64,000 nucleotides of DNA, from the NCBI RefSeq assembly GCF_004352835.1, contig NZ_SJSB01000003.1, forward strand, positions 62,001 to 126,000. Direction: 5' to 3'. Within the stretch, counting starts at the first letter, position 1. Each line of letters opens with the position of its first letter. Shown one piece after another: positions 1-8,621 of the stretch. The DNA is from Marinomonas flavescens (GTDB lineage: Bacteria; Pseudomonadota; Gammaproteobacteria; Pseudomonadales; Marinomonadaceae). The position numbers and the translations under genes were made by a program. The notes under the pieces were generated by a model that was given only the letters and a program-made list of their open reading frames with translations, was not told the DNA's origin and did no database searches.

Positions 1-561
1 CATCGCCCTGTTATTGATGAGCTTAACGAACGCCTTGCAGAGAAGTTATTTGTGAACTTGTCTGTTTTCCAATCCATGCCAGATGCGTGGGGGATTGATC
101 AGCTTTTTCCTGTTTTACCATTGCAAGGGCTGGATCAGGCGCCTTCGTTTAGAGGTAAAATACAAGACGTTACGTGTGATTCAGATGGTTGCTTATATCG
201 TTATGTTGATGGGCAAGGGATCGAGTCTTCATTACCGCTTCCGCCACCGCCAGTCAATGATGATTATCTAATGGGCTTTTTCTTGGTGGGTGCTTATCAA
301 GAGACTCTCGGAGATTTGCATAACCTTTTTGGTGATACTTGCTCGGTCGATGTTTATCTCACTGATGATGGTTTTAGAATTGACCATGTGTTGATGGGGG
401 ATAGCGTTCAAGATGTACTTAAGTATGTAAGCTATGATGAAAAAGCGCTACTGAAGTGTTATCAAGATAAAGTATCTGCAAGTGATTTGGACCTTGAAGA
501 GCAAACGAAACTTATTGAAACCTACAATAAGGTGTTAAGAGGAACAACGTATCTATCGTAA
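1..561 (+). CDS. speA: Biosynthetic arginine decarboxylase, C-terminal part (5' end outside window)
   Basis: The reading frame is open from base 1, so the gene starts upstream of the window; about 186 C-terminal residues are present. SpeA is a PLP enzyme that decarboxylates arginine to agmatine for putrescine synthesis. The visible part has the family's C-terminal signatures: VNLSVFQSMPDAWGIDQLFP at residues 18-37 of the fragment, and MGFFLVGAYQETLGDLHNLF near the middle, which includes the conserved GAYQE and DLHNLFGD segments. A GTG at 52 lies inside the conserved region and is not the true start. A hairpin with a T-rich tail follows the stop. Identification comes from recalled family motifs. 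Confidence 0.93.
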   Translation, partial: HRPVIDELNERLAEKLFVNLSVFQSMPDAWGIDQLFPVLPLQGLDQAPSFRGKIQDVTCDSDGCLYRYVDGQGIESSLPLPPPPVNDDYLMGFFLVGAYQETLGDLHNLFGDTCSVDVYLTDDGFRIDHVLMGDSVQDVLKYVSYDEKALLKCYQDKVSASDLDLEEQTKLIETYNKVLRGTTYLS

Positions 562-614
562 ATGATAGGCTTAAATTCGTTGTTTTAGAGGATTAGTCCG
601 AAATAACTCCATTG

Positions 615-655
615 TAACTCTTGCTCACTTTTGTGGGCACGAGTTAGTTATTTTT
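615..655 (+). terminator. Rho-independent terminator of speA
   Basis: A 14-bp stem with two imperfect pairs (arms 615-628 and 633-646) closes on a TTTT loop. It is followed by a T-rich stretch at 647-655. It lies 54 bp after the speA stop. Confidence 0.8.
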
Positions 656-673
656 CTATTAACTAGGATGACT

Positions 674-1558
674 ATGACGATTCAGTCTCAATCGAATGCA
701 CCTTGTTTTGCCGTTATACTTTCTAGCGTGGTGATGCTTGAGAATATGACCTATAGAATTATGATTGATAAGCTTCGTGACTTAGCAAAAGAGCAAGCTG
801 GCTTTTTAGCGGCAGAGTGTTCACTAGGTGAAACCGATTTACTGATTACCTATTGGCAAGACCGCGAAACAGCCACTAGTTGGATCAACAACAATATCCT
901 GCGAAGAACACTGTCGTTAGCCGAGCAGTTTTGGTTTGAATCTTATTCGCTACGATTAGTGGAAGTGTTAGAAAATAGATCATTCAAGCAAACTAATGCA
1001 GCGGATCAAACGTCGCGTTTCCCGAGGATTAACACCGCAAGAGGCGTGCTTAAGCTTCTCGATGAGTCAGACGCTGGTTTATTAAAGGCGTATGTATCTG
1101 AAGAAAAAAAATTCCTTGCGCCTTGGGAGCCTTTGCGAGCAGATGCTTACTATTCGCTAGAAGTTTGTACCTTGCGGATACGAGAAATGCGTCGAGATTT
1201 TATTGAGGATCGTGGCGTCGCTTTTTGTTTTTTATCGCCTGATGAAAGTCGAATGCTAGGTTATGCCAATTATTCCAATATTGTGCGCGGTGTGTTTCAG
1301 TCTTGTCACCTTGGTTATAGCTTAAGAGAAGCTGAACAGGGTAAAGGCTTGATGCATGAGTTGTTGAGTGTGGCAAATGACTATATTTCCAAAGAGTGCC
1401 ATCTTAGCCGGATTCAGGCAAATTATATGCCTAGAAACGAGCGAAGTGGTGCGGTACTCAAGGCGTTAGGTTTTGTGAAAGAAGGTTATGCTAAAGACTA
1501 TTTAAAGATAAATGGTCAATGGGAAGATCATGTACTAACGGCCATGTTATTAAGATGA
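674..1558 (+). CDS. Fusion of an antibiotic-biosynthesis-monooxygenase-like (ABM) domain and a RimJ-type GNAT acetyltransferase
   Basis: Residues ~10-95 resemble the dimeric ABM alpha/beta-barrel fold, with the typical pattern AECSLGETDLLITYWQDRE followed by a helix containing a conserved Trp. Residues ~120-294 resemble a RimJ/RimL GNAT domain: an acceptor-side LLDESDAGLLKAYV segment, the acetyl-CoA-binding region LREAEQGKGLMHELL, and the C-terminal NERSGAVLKALGFVKEGYAK motif. RimJ relatives acetylate N-terminal amines of ribosomal proteins; the substrate here is unknown. ATGs occur at 668 and 674. An AGGA at 665-668 is correctly spaced only for 674, so I chose that start. The gene stands alone between a terminator and a 238-bp gap before parC. 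Confidence 0.75.
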   Translation: MTIQSQSNAPCFAVILSSVVMLENMTYRIMIDKLRDLAKEQAGFLAAECSLGETDLLITYWQDRETATSWINNNILRRTLSLAEQFWFESYSLRLVEVLENRSFKQTNAADQTSRFPRINTARGVLKLLDESDAGLLKAYVSEEKKFLAPWEPLRADAYYSLEVCTLRIREMRRDFIEDRGVAFCFLSPDESRMLGYANYSNIVRGVFQSCHLGYSLREAEQGKGLMHELLSVANDYISKECHLSRIQANYMPRNERSGAVLKALGFVKEGYAKDYLKINGQWEDHVLTAMLLR

Positions 1559-1796
1559 AATCCAGTCACTAACGAATAGTGGCATTAAAGCAGAGCCTCA
1601 ATATTTCTCTCATGTCTGTTGCCATAATTCATTTATAACTAGGTTATGGGTGAGCGATTAAAGAACCTATCCAGATAAACTTTAGAGCTAAGGTTGCAGG
1701 CAATAAGCATGTTTCTTTATAGTACGAACACACTATTTTTTTCAATTCTTGGTGTACGAGTAATTTACGCCAAAATGCAGTAGAAGGAACTCCTCC

Positions 1797-4100
1797 TTGA
1801 GTGAGCCGTTAAGTTTTGAGTCTAATGAAACGCTGTCATTAAAAGACTATACAGAGAAAGCGTACCTAAACTACTCCATGTACGTCATTTTAGATCGTGC
1901 TTTGCCACACATTGGTGATGGATTAAAGCCCGTTCAGCGACGTATTGTTTATGCAATGAGTGAGCTTGGTTTAAAAGCATCGGCTAAGTATAAAAAATCA
2001 GCGCGTACCGTGGGCGATGTATTAGGTAAATTTCATCCGCACGGAGACAGTGCTTGCTATGAAGCCATGGTGCTGATGGCGCAACCATTTTCATACCGTT
2101 ATCCGTTGGTGGATGGGCAGGGCAATTGGGGTGCACCGGATGACCCGAAATCATTTGCAGCGATGCGTTATACAGAGTCTCGATTATCAAAGTATGCGGA
2201 TGTTTTACTGGGCGAAGTGAGTCAGGGGACTGTTGATTGGGTGCCTAACTTTGATGGTACGTTACAGGAACCATCAGTATTGCCTTCGCGCCTACCCAAT
2301 TTATTGCTTAATGGTACGACAGGCATTGCTGTTGGGATGGCAACAGATATTCCGCCTCATAATTTAAGAGAAGTGGGAGAAGCTTGTGTTCACCTTCTTA
2401 ATAATCCGAAGGCGGAATTAGATGATCTGCTCGGCTTTATTCAAGGGCCAGATTTTCCAACAGGCGGTGAGATTGTTACGCCACGTAGTGATATACGCAA
2501 GCTTTATGAAACAGGTAAAGGGCAGATTAAGGCGCGTGCTCGTTACGAAGTGGAAGAAGGGGAGATCGTTGTTCATGAACTACCGCATCAGGTATCTGGT
2601 AGTAAAATTCTTGAGCAAATAGCCGCACAGATGCAGGATAAAAATCCGGCTAAAAAACTGTCGATGGTGGTTGACCTTCGAGATGAGTCTGATCATGAAA
2701 ATCCTACTCGTTTGGTGATTGTTCCTAAGTCTAATCGCGTGAATATCGAATCTGTGATGACGCATCTTTTTGCGACAACGGATTTAGAAAAATCCTACCG
2801 TGTAAACATGAATGTCATAGGGTTGGATGGCTTGCCTCAGGTTAAAACGCTTAAAAACTTTTTAACGGAATGGTTACGCTTTCGCATTGATGTGGTTCGC
2901 CGCCGTTTACAGTTCCGATTAGATAAGGTGAATAGTCGGCTTCATATTTTAGAAGGCTTATTAGTTGCCTTTCTAAACATTGATGAAGTAATTCATATTA
3001 TTCGTACTGAAGAAAAGCCCAAAATCGAGTTGATAGCCAAGTTTGGATTAACAGAAATTCAAGCAGAAGCTATCTTAGAGTTGAAGTTACGTCATTTGGC
3101 AAAACTTGAAGAAGTTAGAATTCTAGCAGAACAAGCGGAGTTGGAAAAAGAGCGTTTGCAGCTAGAAGCATTACTTTCTTCAGATAGTAAATTGAAAAAA
3201 CTGATTACCAAAGAAATTCGTGAAGCCATTGATGCTTTCGGTGATGATCGTCGCACACCTATCGTTGAGCGCAAAGAGGCCCAAGCGTTCAATGAAGAAG
3301 ATTTACTTTCAAATGACCCTATTACCGTTGTTATTTCTAAGCAAGGCTGGATCCGCGCTGGTAAAGGTCATGATTTGGATGTGGAAGGGCTTAGCTACAA
3401 ATCGGGTGACAGTTTCTTGGTCAGTGCTAAAGGCCGATCTAATCAAACCCTAGTTTTATTCGCCTCTAACGGTCGTACCTACTCAATGAAGGCGCATACT
3501 TTACCTTCTGCACGAGGACAGGGCGAGCCAATTACAGGTCGTATTAGCCTTGAAAAAGATGTCTCAATTGTGGCCGCGGTCTTAAATAATGAAGATACCC
3601 ATTATCTTATTGCCAGTGATGCCGGTTATGGTTTTGTTGCGCAGTTAAAAGACCTTTATGCAAAAAACAAATCTGGTAAGGCAACACTAACATTGCCTAA
3701 AGGTGCTGAGCTGATGGCGCCTGTGTTGGTAGAAAATCCACAAACAGGGCGAGTTGTAGTGGTTTCCAATGAGGGGCGTATGCTGGTGTTTGATGTGGCT
3801 TCTTTGCCTCAAATGGCGAAAGGCAAAGGGAATAAAATGTTAAGTATTCCAAGTGCTCGAGCGGCCGAGAGAGAAGAGCTACTGGTATCAATGGCGTGTG
3901 TATTACCCAATGACCTACTGATGGCTTACGCGGGCAAACGCTTTATGTCCTTTATGGAAAAAGACTTGTTAGATTATGTGGGTGAGCGTGGCCGTCGAGG
4001 TTTAAAATTGCCTAGAGGCTTCCAGAGAATTGATTCCTTTGACGTTAAAGTCGGAGAAGGCAAGCCGAATAAAGGTGAAGCGGATTTGTTACGCGATTAA
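1797..4100 (+). CDS. parC: DNA topoisomerase IV subunit A
   Basis: This is the breakage-reunion subunit of topoisomerase IV, which with ParE decatenates daughter chromosomes. It encodes 767 residues, a normal ParC length. The winged-helix region carries [15 protein letters not shown], whose Ser and Glu are the quinolone-sensitive residues, so no classic resistance change is seen. The active-site tyrosine lies in [11 protein letters not shown] near residue 124. GyrA-type beta-propeller repeats occupy about residue 500 onward. The start is TTG at 1797, supported by AAGGAA at 1783-1788 with 8-nt spacing. parE is not in the window, so the usual parE-parC adjacency is absent on the visible side. 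Two bacterioferritin genes follow on the same strand. Confidence 0.97.
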   Translation: MSEPLSFESNETLSLKDYTEKAYLNYSMYVILDRALPHIGDGLKPVQRRIVYAMSELGLKASAKYKKSARTVGDVLGKFHPHGDSACYEAMVLMAQPFSYRYPLVDGQGNWGAPDDPKSFAAMRYTESRLSKYADVLLGEVSQGTVDWVPNFDGTLQEPSVLPSRLPNLLLNGTTGIAVGMATDIPPHNLREVGEACVHLLNNPKAELDDLLGFIQGPDFPTGGEIVTPRSDIRKLYETGKGQIKARARYEVEEGEIVVHELPHQVSGSKILEQIAAQMQDKNPAKKLSMVVDLRDESDHENPTRLVIVPKSNRVNIESVMTHLFATTDLEKSYRVNMNVIGLDGLPQVKTLKNFLTEWLRFRIDVVRRRLQFRLDKVNSRLHILEGLLVAFLNIDEVIHIIRTEEKPKIELIAKFGLTEIQAEAILELKLRHLAKLEEVRILAEQAELEKERLQLEALLSSDSKLKKLITKEIREAIDAFGDDRRTPIVERKEAQAFNEEDLLSNDPITVVISKQGWIRAGKGHDLDVEGLSYKSGDSFLVSAKGRSNQTLVLFASNGRTYSMKAHTLPSARGQGEPITGRISLEKDVSIVAAVLNNEDTHYLIASDAGYGFVAQLKDLYAKNKSGKATLTLPKGAELMAPVLVENPQTGRVVVVSNEGRMLVFDVASLPQMAKGKGNKMLSIPSARAAEREELLVSMACVLPNDLLMAYAGKRFMSFMEKDLLDYVGERGRRGLKLPRGFQRIDSFDVKVGEGKPNKGEADLLRD

Positions 4101-4131
4101 AGACCCTATTGATAAATGCATGCAAGATGGT

Positions 4132-4148
4132 CTTATGGCCATAAGGAG
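4132..4148 (+). promoter_or_regulatory. Palindrome overlapping the Shine-Dalgarno of the first bacterioferritin gene
   Basis: A perfect 14-nt palindrome (CTTATGGCCATAAG, 4132-4145) runs directly into the strong AAGGAG at 4143-4148 that precedes the ATG at 4155. As RNA it could only form a tight hairpin, so a protein-binding dyad or chance is as likely as translational control. Confidence 0.3.
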
Positions 4149-4154
4149 ATAGAG

Positions 4155-4628
4155 ATGAAAGGCAGTAAGAAGGTTATTGATGGCTTAAATAAGCTCTTAG
4201 CGAATGAATTGGCGGCTATAGATCAGTATTTTATCCATTCACGTATGTACGATGATTGGGGCATGGATAAGCTTTATGTTCGCTTAAATCATGAAATGGA
4301 AGAAGAGACTCAGCATTCAGATTGGTTGATTAAGCGCATTCTTTTTCTGGAAGGTGTGCCATGTATGACCAACCGTCGAGATTTAATGGTAGGTTCAGAT
4401 GTGCAGTCAATGATGTCTAATGACCTTACTTTAGAGCTTGAAGTGGTTACTTGTGTTCGCGAAGCCATCGCCTTGTGTGAAGCAGAAGCTGATTATCAGA
4501 CGCGTGAAATGTTAGAGAAATTACTATTTGATACAGAAGAAGATCATGTTTATTGGTTAGAGCAGCAGCTTGGCCTAATGGATAAAATCGGTCAACAAAA
4601 CTATATTCAGTCGCAAATGGGTAAATAA
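4155..4628 (+). CDS. bfr: Bacterioferritin subunit with a ferroxidase centre but no haem ligand
   Basis: This is an iron-storage four-helix-bundle protein that assembles into a 24-mer shell. The ATG at 4155 follows AAGGAG and gives 157 residues, the usual length; an upstream in-frame ATG at 4116 would add 13 unconserved residues. All diiron ferroxidase ligands are in place: Glu18, Glu51, His54, Glu94, Glu128 and His131 (one residue later than in E. coli). Position 52, normally the haem-ligating Met, is Thr. The next gene has the opposite set of residues, so the two subunits probably form a mixed shell, as known for paired Bfr proteins in other proteobacteria. Eleven bases separate the genes, so they are likely co-transcribed. 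Confidence 0.93.
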   Translation: MKGSKKVIDGLNKLLANELAAIDQYFIHSRMYDDWGMDKLYVRLNHEMEEETQHSDWLIKRILFLEGVPCMTNRRDLMVGSDVQSMMSNDLTLELEVVTCVREAIALCEAEADYQTREMLEKLLFDTEEDHVYWLEQQLGLMDKIGQQNYIQSQMGK

Positions 4629-4639
4629 GGAAGCATTTT

Positions 4640-5104
4640 ATGAAAGGCGATCGCAGCGTACTTGCTGGTTTAAATAAAGTGTTAGCGAATGAGCTTGTTG
4701 GTATTAATCAGTATTTTTTACATGCTCGAATGTTTAAAGATTTCGGCTTTAGTTGCTTAGACAAAGCGGATTACAAAGTCTCTATTCAGAAAATGAAAAA
4801 TGCAGACCGTTTGATTGAGCGAATTTTGTTCTTAGAGGGCTTACCTAATCTTCAGGATTTAGGGCGCTTACGTATTGGAGAGCACAGCGAAGAGATGATT
4901 GCGGCGAACTTAGAGTTTGAGCTTGATACACTCAAGGTGCTGAAAGAAACCATTGATCTGTGTGAAACTAAATTGGATTTTATGAGCCGAGACGCGCTTG
5001 AAAAGATTTTAGATGAGCAAGAAGAACAAATTGATTGGCTGGAAACTCAACAGATTCTGATTAAAAATTCAGGTATCGAAAACTACCTTCAATCACAAAT
5101 GTAA
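4640..5104 (+). CDS. bfr: Bacterioferritin subunit with the haem ligand but a defective ferroxidase centre
   Basis: It encodes 154 residues with clear Bfr homology from MKGDRSVLAGLNKVLANEL to the C-terminal LQSQM shared with its neighbour. Met52, the bis-Met haem ligand, is present. Several diiron ligands are replaced: position 51 is Lys, 54 is Asn, and the C-terminal ExxH has Gln in place of His (EQEEQIDWLE). Glu18 and Glu94 remain. The subunit should bind haem at the dimer interface for electron transfer during iron release but should not oxidise Fe(II) itself. It is transcribed with the ferroxidase-type subunit upstream and converges on bfd, with 4 bp between stop codons. Confidence 0.93.
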   Translation: MKGDRSVLAGLNKVLANELVGINQYFLHARMFKDFGFSCLDKADYKVSIQKMKNADRLIERILFLEGLPNLQDLGRLRIGEHSEEMIAANLEFELDTLKVLKETIDLCETKLDFMSRDALEKILDEQEEQIDWLETQQILIKNSGIENYLQSQM

Positions 5105-5108
5105 TGAC

Positions 5109-5303
5109 TTAGGCAGCCTGATATTGGGTTTCTGAAATTTTCAGAAGCTCATTATTCAGTATTTGTTTAGCGCATTGGCAGCATTTTCCGCACTGATTTC
5201 CCAAGTTGGTGTCTTGATACAAGGCTTTCATCGTCATGGAGCCTTCATGAATAGATTGTTTGATTTGATTGTCGGTTACTCCATTGCAAAGACATACGTA
5301 CAT
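5109..5303 (-). CDS. bfd: Bacterioferritin-associated ferredoxin
   Basis: This is a 64-residue [2Fe-2S] protein that docks on bacterioferritin and passes electrons to its haem to release stored iron. Four cysteines fit the Bfd pattern: CLC at residues 4-6 and CGKC at 38-41, with a further Cys42 and Cys45. The N-terminus MYVCLCNGVTDNQI is typical. It converges with the two bfr genes. A good Fur box lies 46 bp upstream of the start, so expression should rise when iron is scarce, which fits a release role. Confidence 0.95.
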   Translation of the reverse strand: MYVCLCNGVTDNQIKQSIHEGSMTMKALYQDTNLGNQCGKCCQCAKQILNNELLKISETQYQAA

Positions 5304-5348
5304 AAATGAAAATCACTCTTATTAATGTTTTGATAATAGAATAATACT

Positions 5349-5367
5349 GCGAATGAAAATGATTATC
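5349..5367 (-). promoter_or_regulatory. Fur box upstream of bfd
   Basis: The 19 bases match the palindromic Fur consensus at 15 of 19 positions (core AATGAAAATGATTATC). The site is 46 bp upstream of the bfd ATG. A weaker similar stretch sits just before the start codon. The assignment is by consensus match and context. Confidence 0.7.
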
Positions 5368-5459
5368 AACTTTTATGGGTTTCTTTACTTATAGATAATG
5401 TCTTTGAAATAACTTATACGAGATAGCGAATAAACTAACTCGTATAAGTACACTAAAGG

Positions 5460-6107
5460 CTAGGCTGAGAGGCTTTTTTCCGCAATATCATTGAGGATTT
5501 TTAGAAAATCTTCAGGGGAGTGAGCGCCATGGATCATATATTTGTCATTAATGACGTAGGTGGGCGCTGAGGTGATGTCTAAACTTGTCAGTCTGGCTAT
5601 TTTTTTGTCGACGATAGCCCTCGCTTTCGGGTCATAAGCGTATTGAATATCGCTTTCTTTCATCCCAATACTCAACGCTATCTCTTCAAGTTTGGTCTTT
5701 TTGCCAATGTCCTGCCCAAGGGTAAAGTGCGCATTGAACAAGGCAACAACCAGTGGCGTTGATAAATCTACTTTACTTGCCGCTAAGATAAACTGATGAG
5801 CCAGTTTGGTATTAGGTAGGCGGTCTTTTTCTGAAAAATTAAACGTAATGCCGTTTTCTATTCCTACTTGCTGTAGGGCATGAGTCGCTTCGTTTAGTCT
5901 TTCTTGGCTACCAAATCGCTTGCTCAAGTAAACTTCTCTGTCTTCGCCCTCTGGTGATATATCAGGATGAAGTTCAAAGGGTTGCCAGCGAATGTCGATC
6001 CGGTAATTATCTCCTAACTGTTCTATTGCTTGTTTTAATCTTGTATACCCTAGATAGCTCCAGGGGCAAACAACATCTGAAATAATATCGATGCGCAGGT
6101 CTGCCAT
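5460..6107 (-). CDS. DsbA-family oxidoreductase (FrnE-like)
   Basis: It encodes 215 residues with the FrnE/2-hydroxychromene-isomerase branch of the thioredoxin fold. The N-terminal motif DVVCPWSYLG (Cys14) has a single active-site cysteine, Ser replacing the second Cys. A helical insert spans ~40-140. The C-terminal cis-Pro loop SAPTYVINDKYMIHGAHSPE is characteristic. No signal peptide is seen, so the protein is cytoplasmic. FrnE proteins act in disulfide or thiol handling and oxidative stress, but the substrate is unknown. It is a single gene, 352 bp from the upstream neighbour's start region on the same strand order with the Tag-like gene behind it; no regulatory site was recognised. Confidence 0.85.
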   Translation of the reverse strand: MADLRIDIISDVVCPWSYLGYTRLKQAIEQLGDNYRIDIRWQPFELHPDISPEGEDREVYLSKRFGSQERLNEATHALQQVGIENGITFNFSEKDRLPNTKLAHQFILAASKVDLSTPLVVALFNAHFTLGQDIGKKTKLEEIALSIGMKESDIQYAYDPKARAIVDKKIARLTSLDITSAPTYVINDKYMIHGAHSPEDFLKILNDIAEKSLSA

Positions 6108-6141
6108 GTTCTCTCCTAAACTGTGATTCTTAAAAGGTAAG

Positions 6142-6816
6142 TTAATTGACGCTCATTGCAATACATTGGCTGATTTCATTTAGCGATCGACCACTTTCTT
6201 CTTGCCAATGATTAAAGGCATCTTGTGTTGCTTGGTGCGCGGATTTGGTATCTTTTCCTGTTATTATGATCTCATTAAGTCGTAAATAACCCTCAACATC
6301 TTTTGTCATTAAGAAAGTGTCTTTGCCCATTATCCTAAGCGTATACGGCCCTGTATTTCCACCCAGTCGTTGACCGTGTTTTTTAAGATAAGCCCATAAC
6401 CCAATAATGTTATTTGTCGGCCAATCTGCAATAAATTTTGAAAATGAACCGTTGGATTGTTGGCATTCACTGATCATTAATGCATTTTCACGAATGGTCA
6501 TGGCTTTACCAAAGTTACGAATAATACGAGTGTCTTTGGCTTTTTCTTCCCACATTTCATTATGGATGAAAAGCATTTTTTCAATGTCGAAACCAAAGAA
6601 TACCGTTTCGAACCCTTCCCATTTATTTCTTACAACTTGCCAATTGATGCCAGATTGAAATATTTTTTGTGAGAAGGCGGCTAACCAACGATCATCTGAA
6701 TGTTGGCAAAGCTGAGCGTGATTTAATGGTTTGGTTAGTTGCTGTTCTAGGTTTTGTTTGCCACCGTGTCTTAATGCGGCGCGGTCATAAATTGTTTGAA
6801 ATGGTTCGTAATACAT
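6142..6816 (-). CDS. DNA-3-methyladenine glycosylase I-like protein (Tag superfamily)
   Basis: It encodes 224 residues. Conserved features of the Tag/HhH-GPD relatives are visible: DDRWLAAFSQKIFQSGINW near residue 41, the NKWEGFETVFFGFD segment, IIRNFGKAMTIRENA, the GQRLGGNTGPYTLRIMGKD block, and the C-terminal AFNHWQEESGRSLNEIS. Proteins of this branch excise or are predicted to excise alkylated purines. It lacks the N-terminal Cys and the zinc-snap residues of classical TAG, so it belongs to the divergent branch and its activity is inferred. It lies 34 bp upstream of the FrnE-like gene on the same strand and may be co-transcribed. Confidence 0.75.
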   Translation of the reverse strand: MYYEPFQTIYDRAALRHGGKQNLEQQLTKPLNHAQLCQHSDDRWLAAFSQKIFQSGINWQVVRNKWEGFETVFFGFDIEKMLFIHNEMWEEKAKDTRIIRNFGKAMTIRENALMISECQQSNGSFSKFIADWPTNNIIGLWAYLKKHGQRLGGNTGPYTLRIMGKDTFLMTKDVEGYLRLNEIIITGKDTKSAHQATQDAFNHWQEESGRSLNEISQCIAMSVN

Positions 6817-6968
6817 GACGACTCCTTTTTACTATGGATAAGTTTACCATAAGGATATGAAATGAAACTGGGTAGAGATGGGTAATTGATGTGGTATTTT
6901 AGTGATGTTAGCTAATGCTTTGTCTTATAATGCGACAAAATACATTCAAACAGATCGAGAGAAGTTAA

Positions 6969-7694
6969 ATGACACACTTAAGCGTTAACTTGAATAAAAT
7001 AGGCTTACTTCGAAATTCTCGTGGAAGAAATTACCCAAACATGGTTGATATGGCCAAGCGCAGCTTAGAGCTCGGCGCTTTTGGTATTACTATCCATCCA
7101 AGACCAGACCAGCGTCATGCAACTTATCAAGATGCTTATGATCTAAAAGAACTGTTAAAAAGTTATCCTAATGCAGAATTAAATATTGAGGGCTTTCCTG
7201 ACGCACAGTTTTTAGAAGTGGTGCTAGAAGTCGTGCCTCATCAATGCACTTTAGTACCAGATGATCCGAATCAACTAACCTCTGACCACGGTTGGAACAT
7301 TGCTCGCGACCAAGATGCGCTGCGTCCAGTTATTGCTAAACTCAAAGAAAAAGGCATTCGAGTTGTGTTGTTTATGGATCCCGATGCAGACAATATGGCG
7401 CTCGCAAAAGAAGTGGGCGCAGATCGAGTTGAGCTTTATACAGAGGAGTACGCTAATAATTATCATAATGCGGACTTTGAATCTATTGCACAAGCTTATC
7501 AAAACACCGCGCAAGCGGCTTTGAATGTAGGGCTTGGTGTAAACGCAGGACATGATTTAGATCTCACTAATATCGAAGTGTTATGCCAGCCAGGTCGGAT
7601 AACGGAAGTGTCGATTGGTCATGCATTAACGGCAGAAGCGTTAGACTTAGGTTGGGATAATGTGATTAAAGCGTATCTAGAAAAACTTTCTTAA
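6969..7694 (+). CDS. pdxJ: Pyridoxine 5'-phosphate synthase
   Basis: PdxJ condenses 1-deoxyxylulose 5-phosphate with 3-amino-2-oxopropyl phosphate to give pyridoxine 5'-phosphate, the last ring-closing step of the DXP-dependent vitamin B6 pathway. The 241-residue TIM-barrel protein shows SVNLNKIGLLRNSRG at the N-terminus, the GITIHPRPDQRH motif, and GLGVNAGHDLDLTN plus ITEVSIGHALTAEAL at the C-terminal phosphate-binding end. The DTW gene begins 4 bp after the stop, so the two are translationally close. Confidence 0.95.
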   Translation: MTHLSVNLNKIGLLRNSRGRNYPNMVDMAKRSLELGAFGITIHPRPDQRHATYQDAYDLKELLKSYPNAELNIEGFPDAQFLEVVLEVVPHQCTLVPDDPNQLTSDHGWNIARDQDALRPVIAKLKEKGIRVVLFMDPDADNMALAKEVGADRVELYTEEYANNYHNADFESIAQAYQNTAQAALNVGLGVNAGHDLDLTNIEVLCQPGRITEVSIGHALTAEALDLGWDNVIKAYLEKLS

Positions 7695-7698
7695 TATA

Positions 7699-8310
7699 AT
7701 GATGCGTGAGAAACGTCCGCGTTGCCAAGTTTGTCATTTTTTACAGACTCAGTGTGTTTGCCATTTATTGCCGTCAAGTCGCTCAGTTGATCTGCGTATT
7801 ATCGTATTGCAGGATCCTAAAGAGGCGAAGCACGCGAAAAACACCGTATCTTTGTTGGCGCTGGCGTTGCCTCAAATTGAATGCATTGCGATGGACGATG
7901 TGACGTTGGAAGCTCGATTACAGAGTTTAGAGTTTACGCAATGGCGCGTTGTTTATCCTAATGAACAGGCGGACTTGATAGAGCAATTAGAGAAAGAAGA
8001 AATTGCCATTATCAAAGGGATTATTTTGATAGATGCTACGTGGCGAAAGGCAAAGCGATTCTATTTGACCCAGCCATTATTGCATTCAATTAATAGCCTA
8101 ATGTTTGCCTGCCCGCCAAAAGAGCAGTATGAAATTCGCAAGTCACCTAATGATAAAGCGTTATCAACGTTAGAAGCGTGCTGCTATGCCGTGGAACAAT
8201 TAACAACAGATACAATGCAACCAATTAGAGATTTTATGGTCGCATCAATTGAGTGGCAATGGCGTTGTCAGCCAAAGAGTCATAAACATTCGTCAATAAT
8301 CGATCGCTAA
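7699..8310 (+). CDS. tapT: tRNA-uridine aminocarboxypropyltransferase (DTW domain)
   Basis: It encodes 203 residues. N-terminal cysteines (RCQVCHFLQTQCVCHLLP) form the zinc-knuckle-like start of DTW proteins. The defining DxTW motif occurs as DATWRKAKR near residue 115, and an RKSPNDKALSTLEA segment follows. Family members transfer the 3-amino-3-carboxypropyl group of SAM to U47 of tRNA (acp3U); function is assigned by family. Two adjacent ATGs (7699, 7702) are possible starts. It follows pdxJ by 4 bp and precedes the DUF1244 gene by 15 bp, suggesting one operon. Confidence 0.85.
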   Translation: MMREKRPRCQVCHFLQTQCVCHLLPSSRSVDLRIIVLQDPKEAKHAKNTVSLLALALPQIECIAMDDVTLEARLQSLEFTQWRVVYPNEQADLIEQLEKEEIAIIKGIILIDATWRKAKRFYLTQPLLHSINSLMFACPPKEQYEIRKSPNDKALSTLEACCYAVEQLTTDTMQPIRDFMVASIEWQWRCQPKSHKHSSIIDR

Positions 8311-8325
8311 CACTAAGGTAAGTTC

Positions 8326-8613
8326 ATGGATAAACAAACTGAAATTGAAGCTGCCGTATTTCGCCGTTTCCTTAAACATTTAGATGACAACAAATCGGTG
8401 CAAAATATTGATCTTATGAATTTGGCTGATTTTTGCCGTAATTGTCTAAGTAAATGGTACATGGCAGAGGCTCAAGAAAAGGGCGTTGAGATTGATTACG
8501 ATGGCGCTCGTGAGTATGTTTATGGTGAACCTTACAGTGACTGGAAGAAAAAGTATCAACCGGAGGCAACTGTTGAGCAGCTTGCTGCTTTTGCCGCAAA
8601 AGTGCCTAAGTAA
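8326..8613 (+). CDS. DUF1244 family protein
   Basis: This small cytoplasmic protein of 95 residues has the DUF1244 signature FCRNCLSKWYMAEAQEKG (residues ~31-48) and a conserved EYVYGEPYSDWKKKYQ stretch. A structure of a family member shows a helical fold; its role is not known. It sits between tapT and lapG on the same strand, with 8 bp to lapG. Confidence 0.85.
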   Translation: MDKQTEIEAAVFRRFLKHLDDNKSVQNIDLMNLADFCRNCLSKWYMAEAQEKGVEIDYDGAREYVYGEPYSDWKKKYQPEATVEQLAAFAAKVPK

Positions 8614-8621
8614 GGCTTAAC

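Noticed and set aside
1797..4100. Quinolone-resistance change in ParC
   Set aside because: The key Ser and Glu in the [10 protein letters not shown] region are the susceptible residues.
5460..6107. Loss of the second active-site cysteine as evidence of a broken gene
   Set aside because: Single-cysteine CPW-Ser variants are normal in this branch of the FrnE/HCCA-isomerase family, and the rest of the protein is intact.
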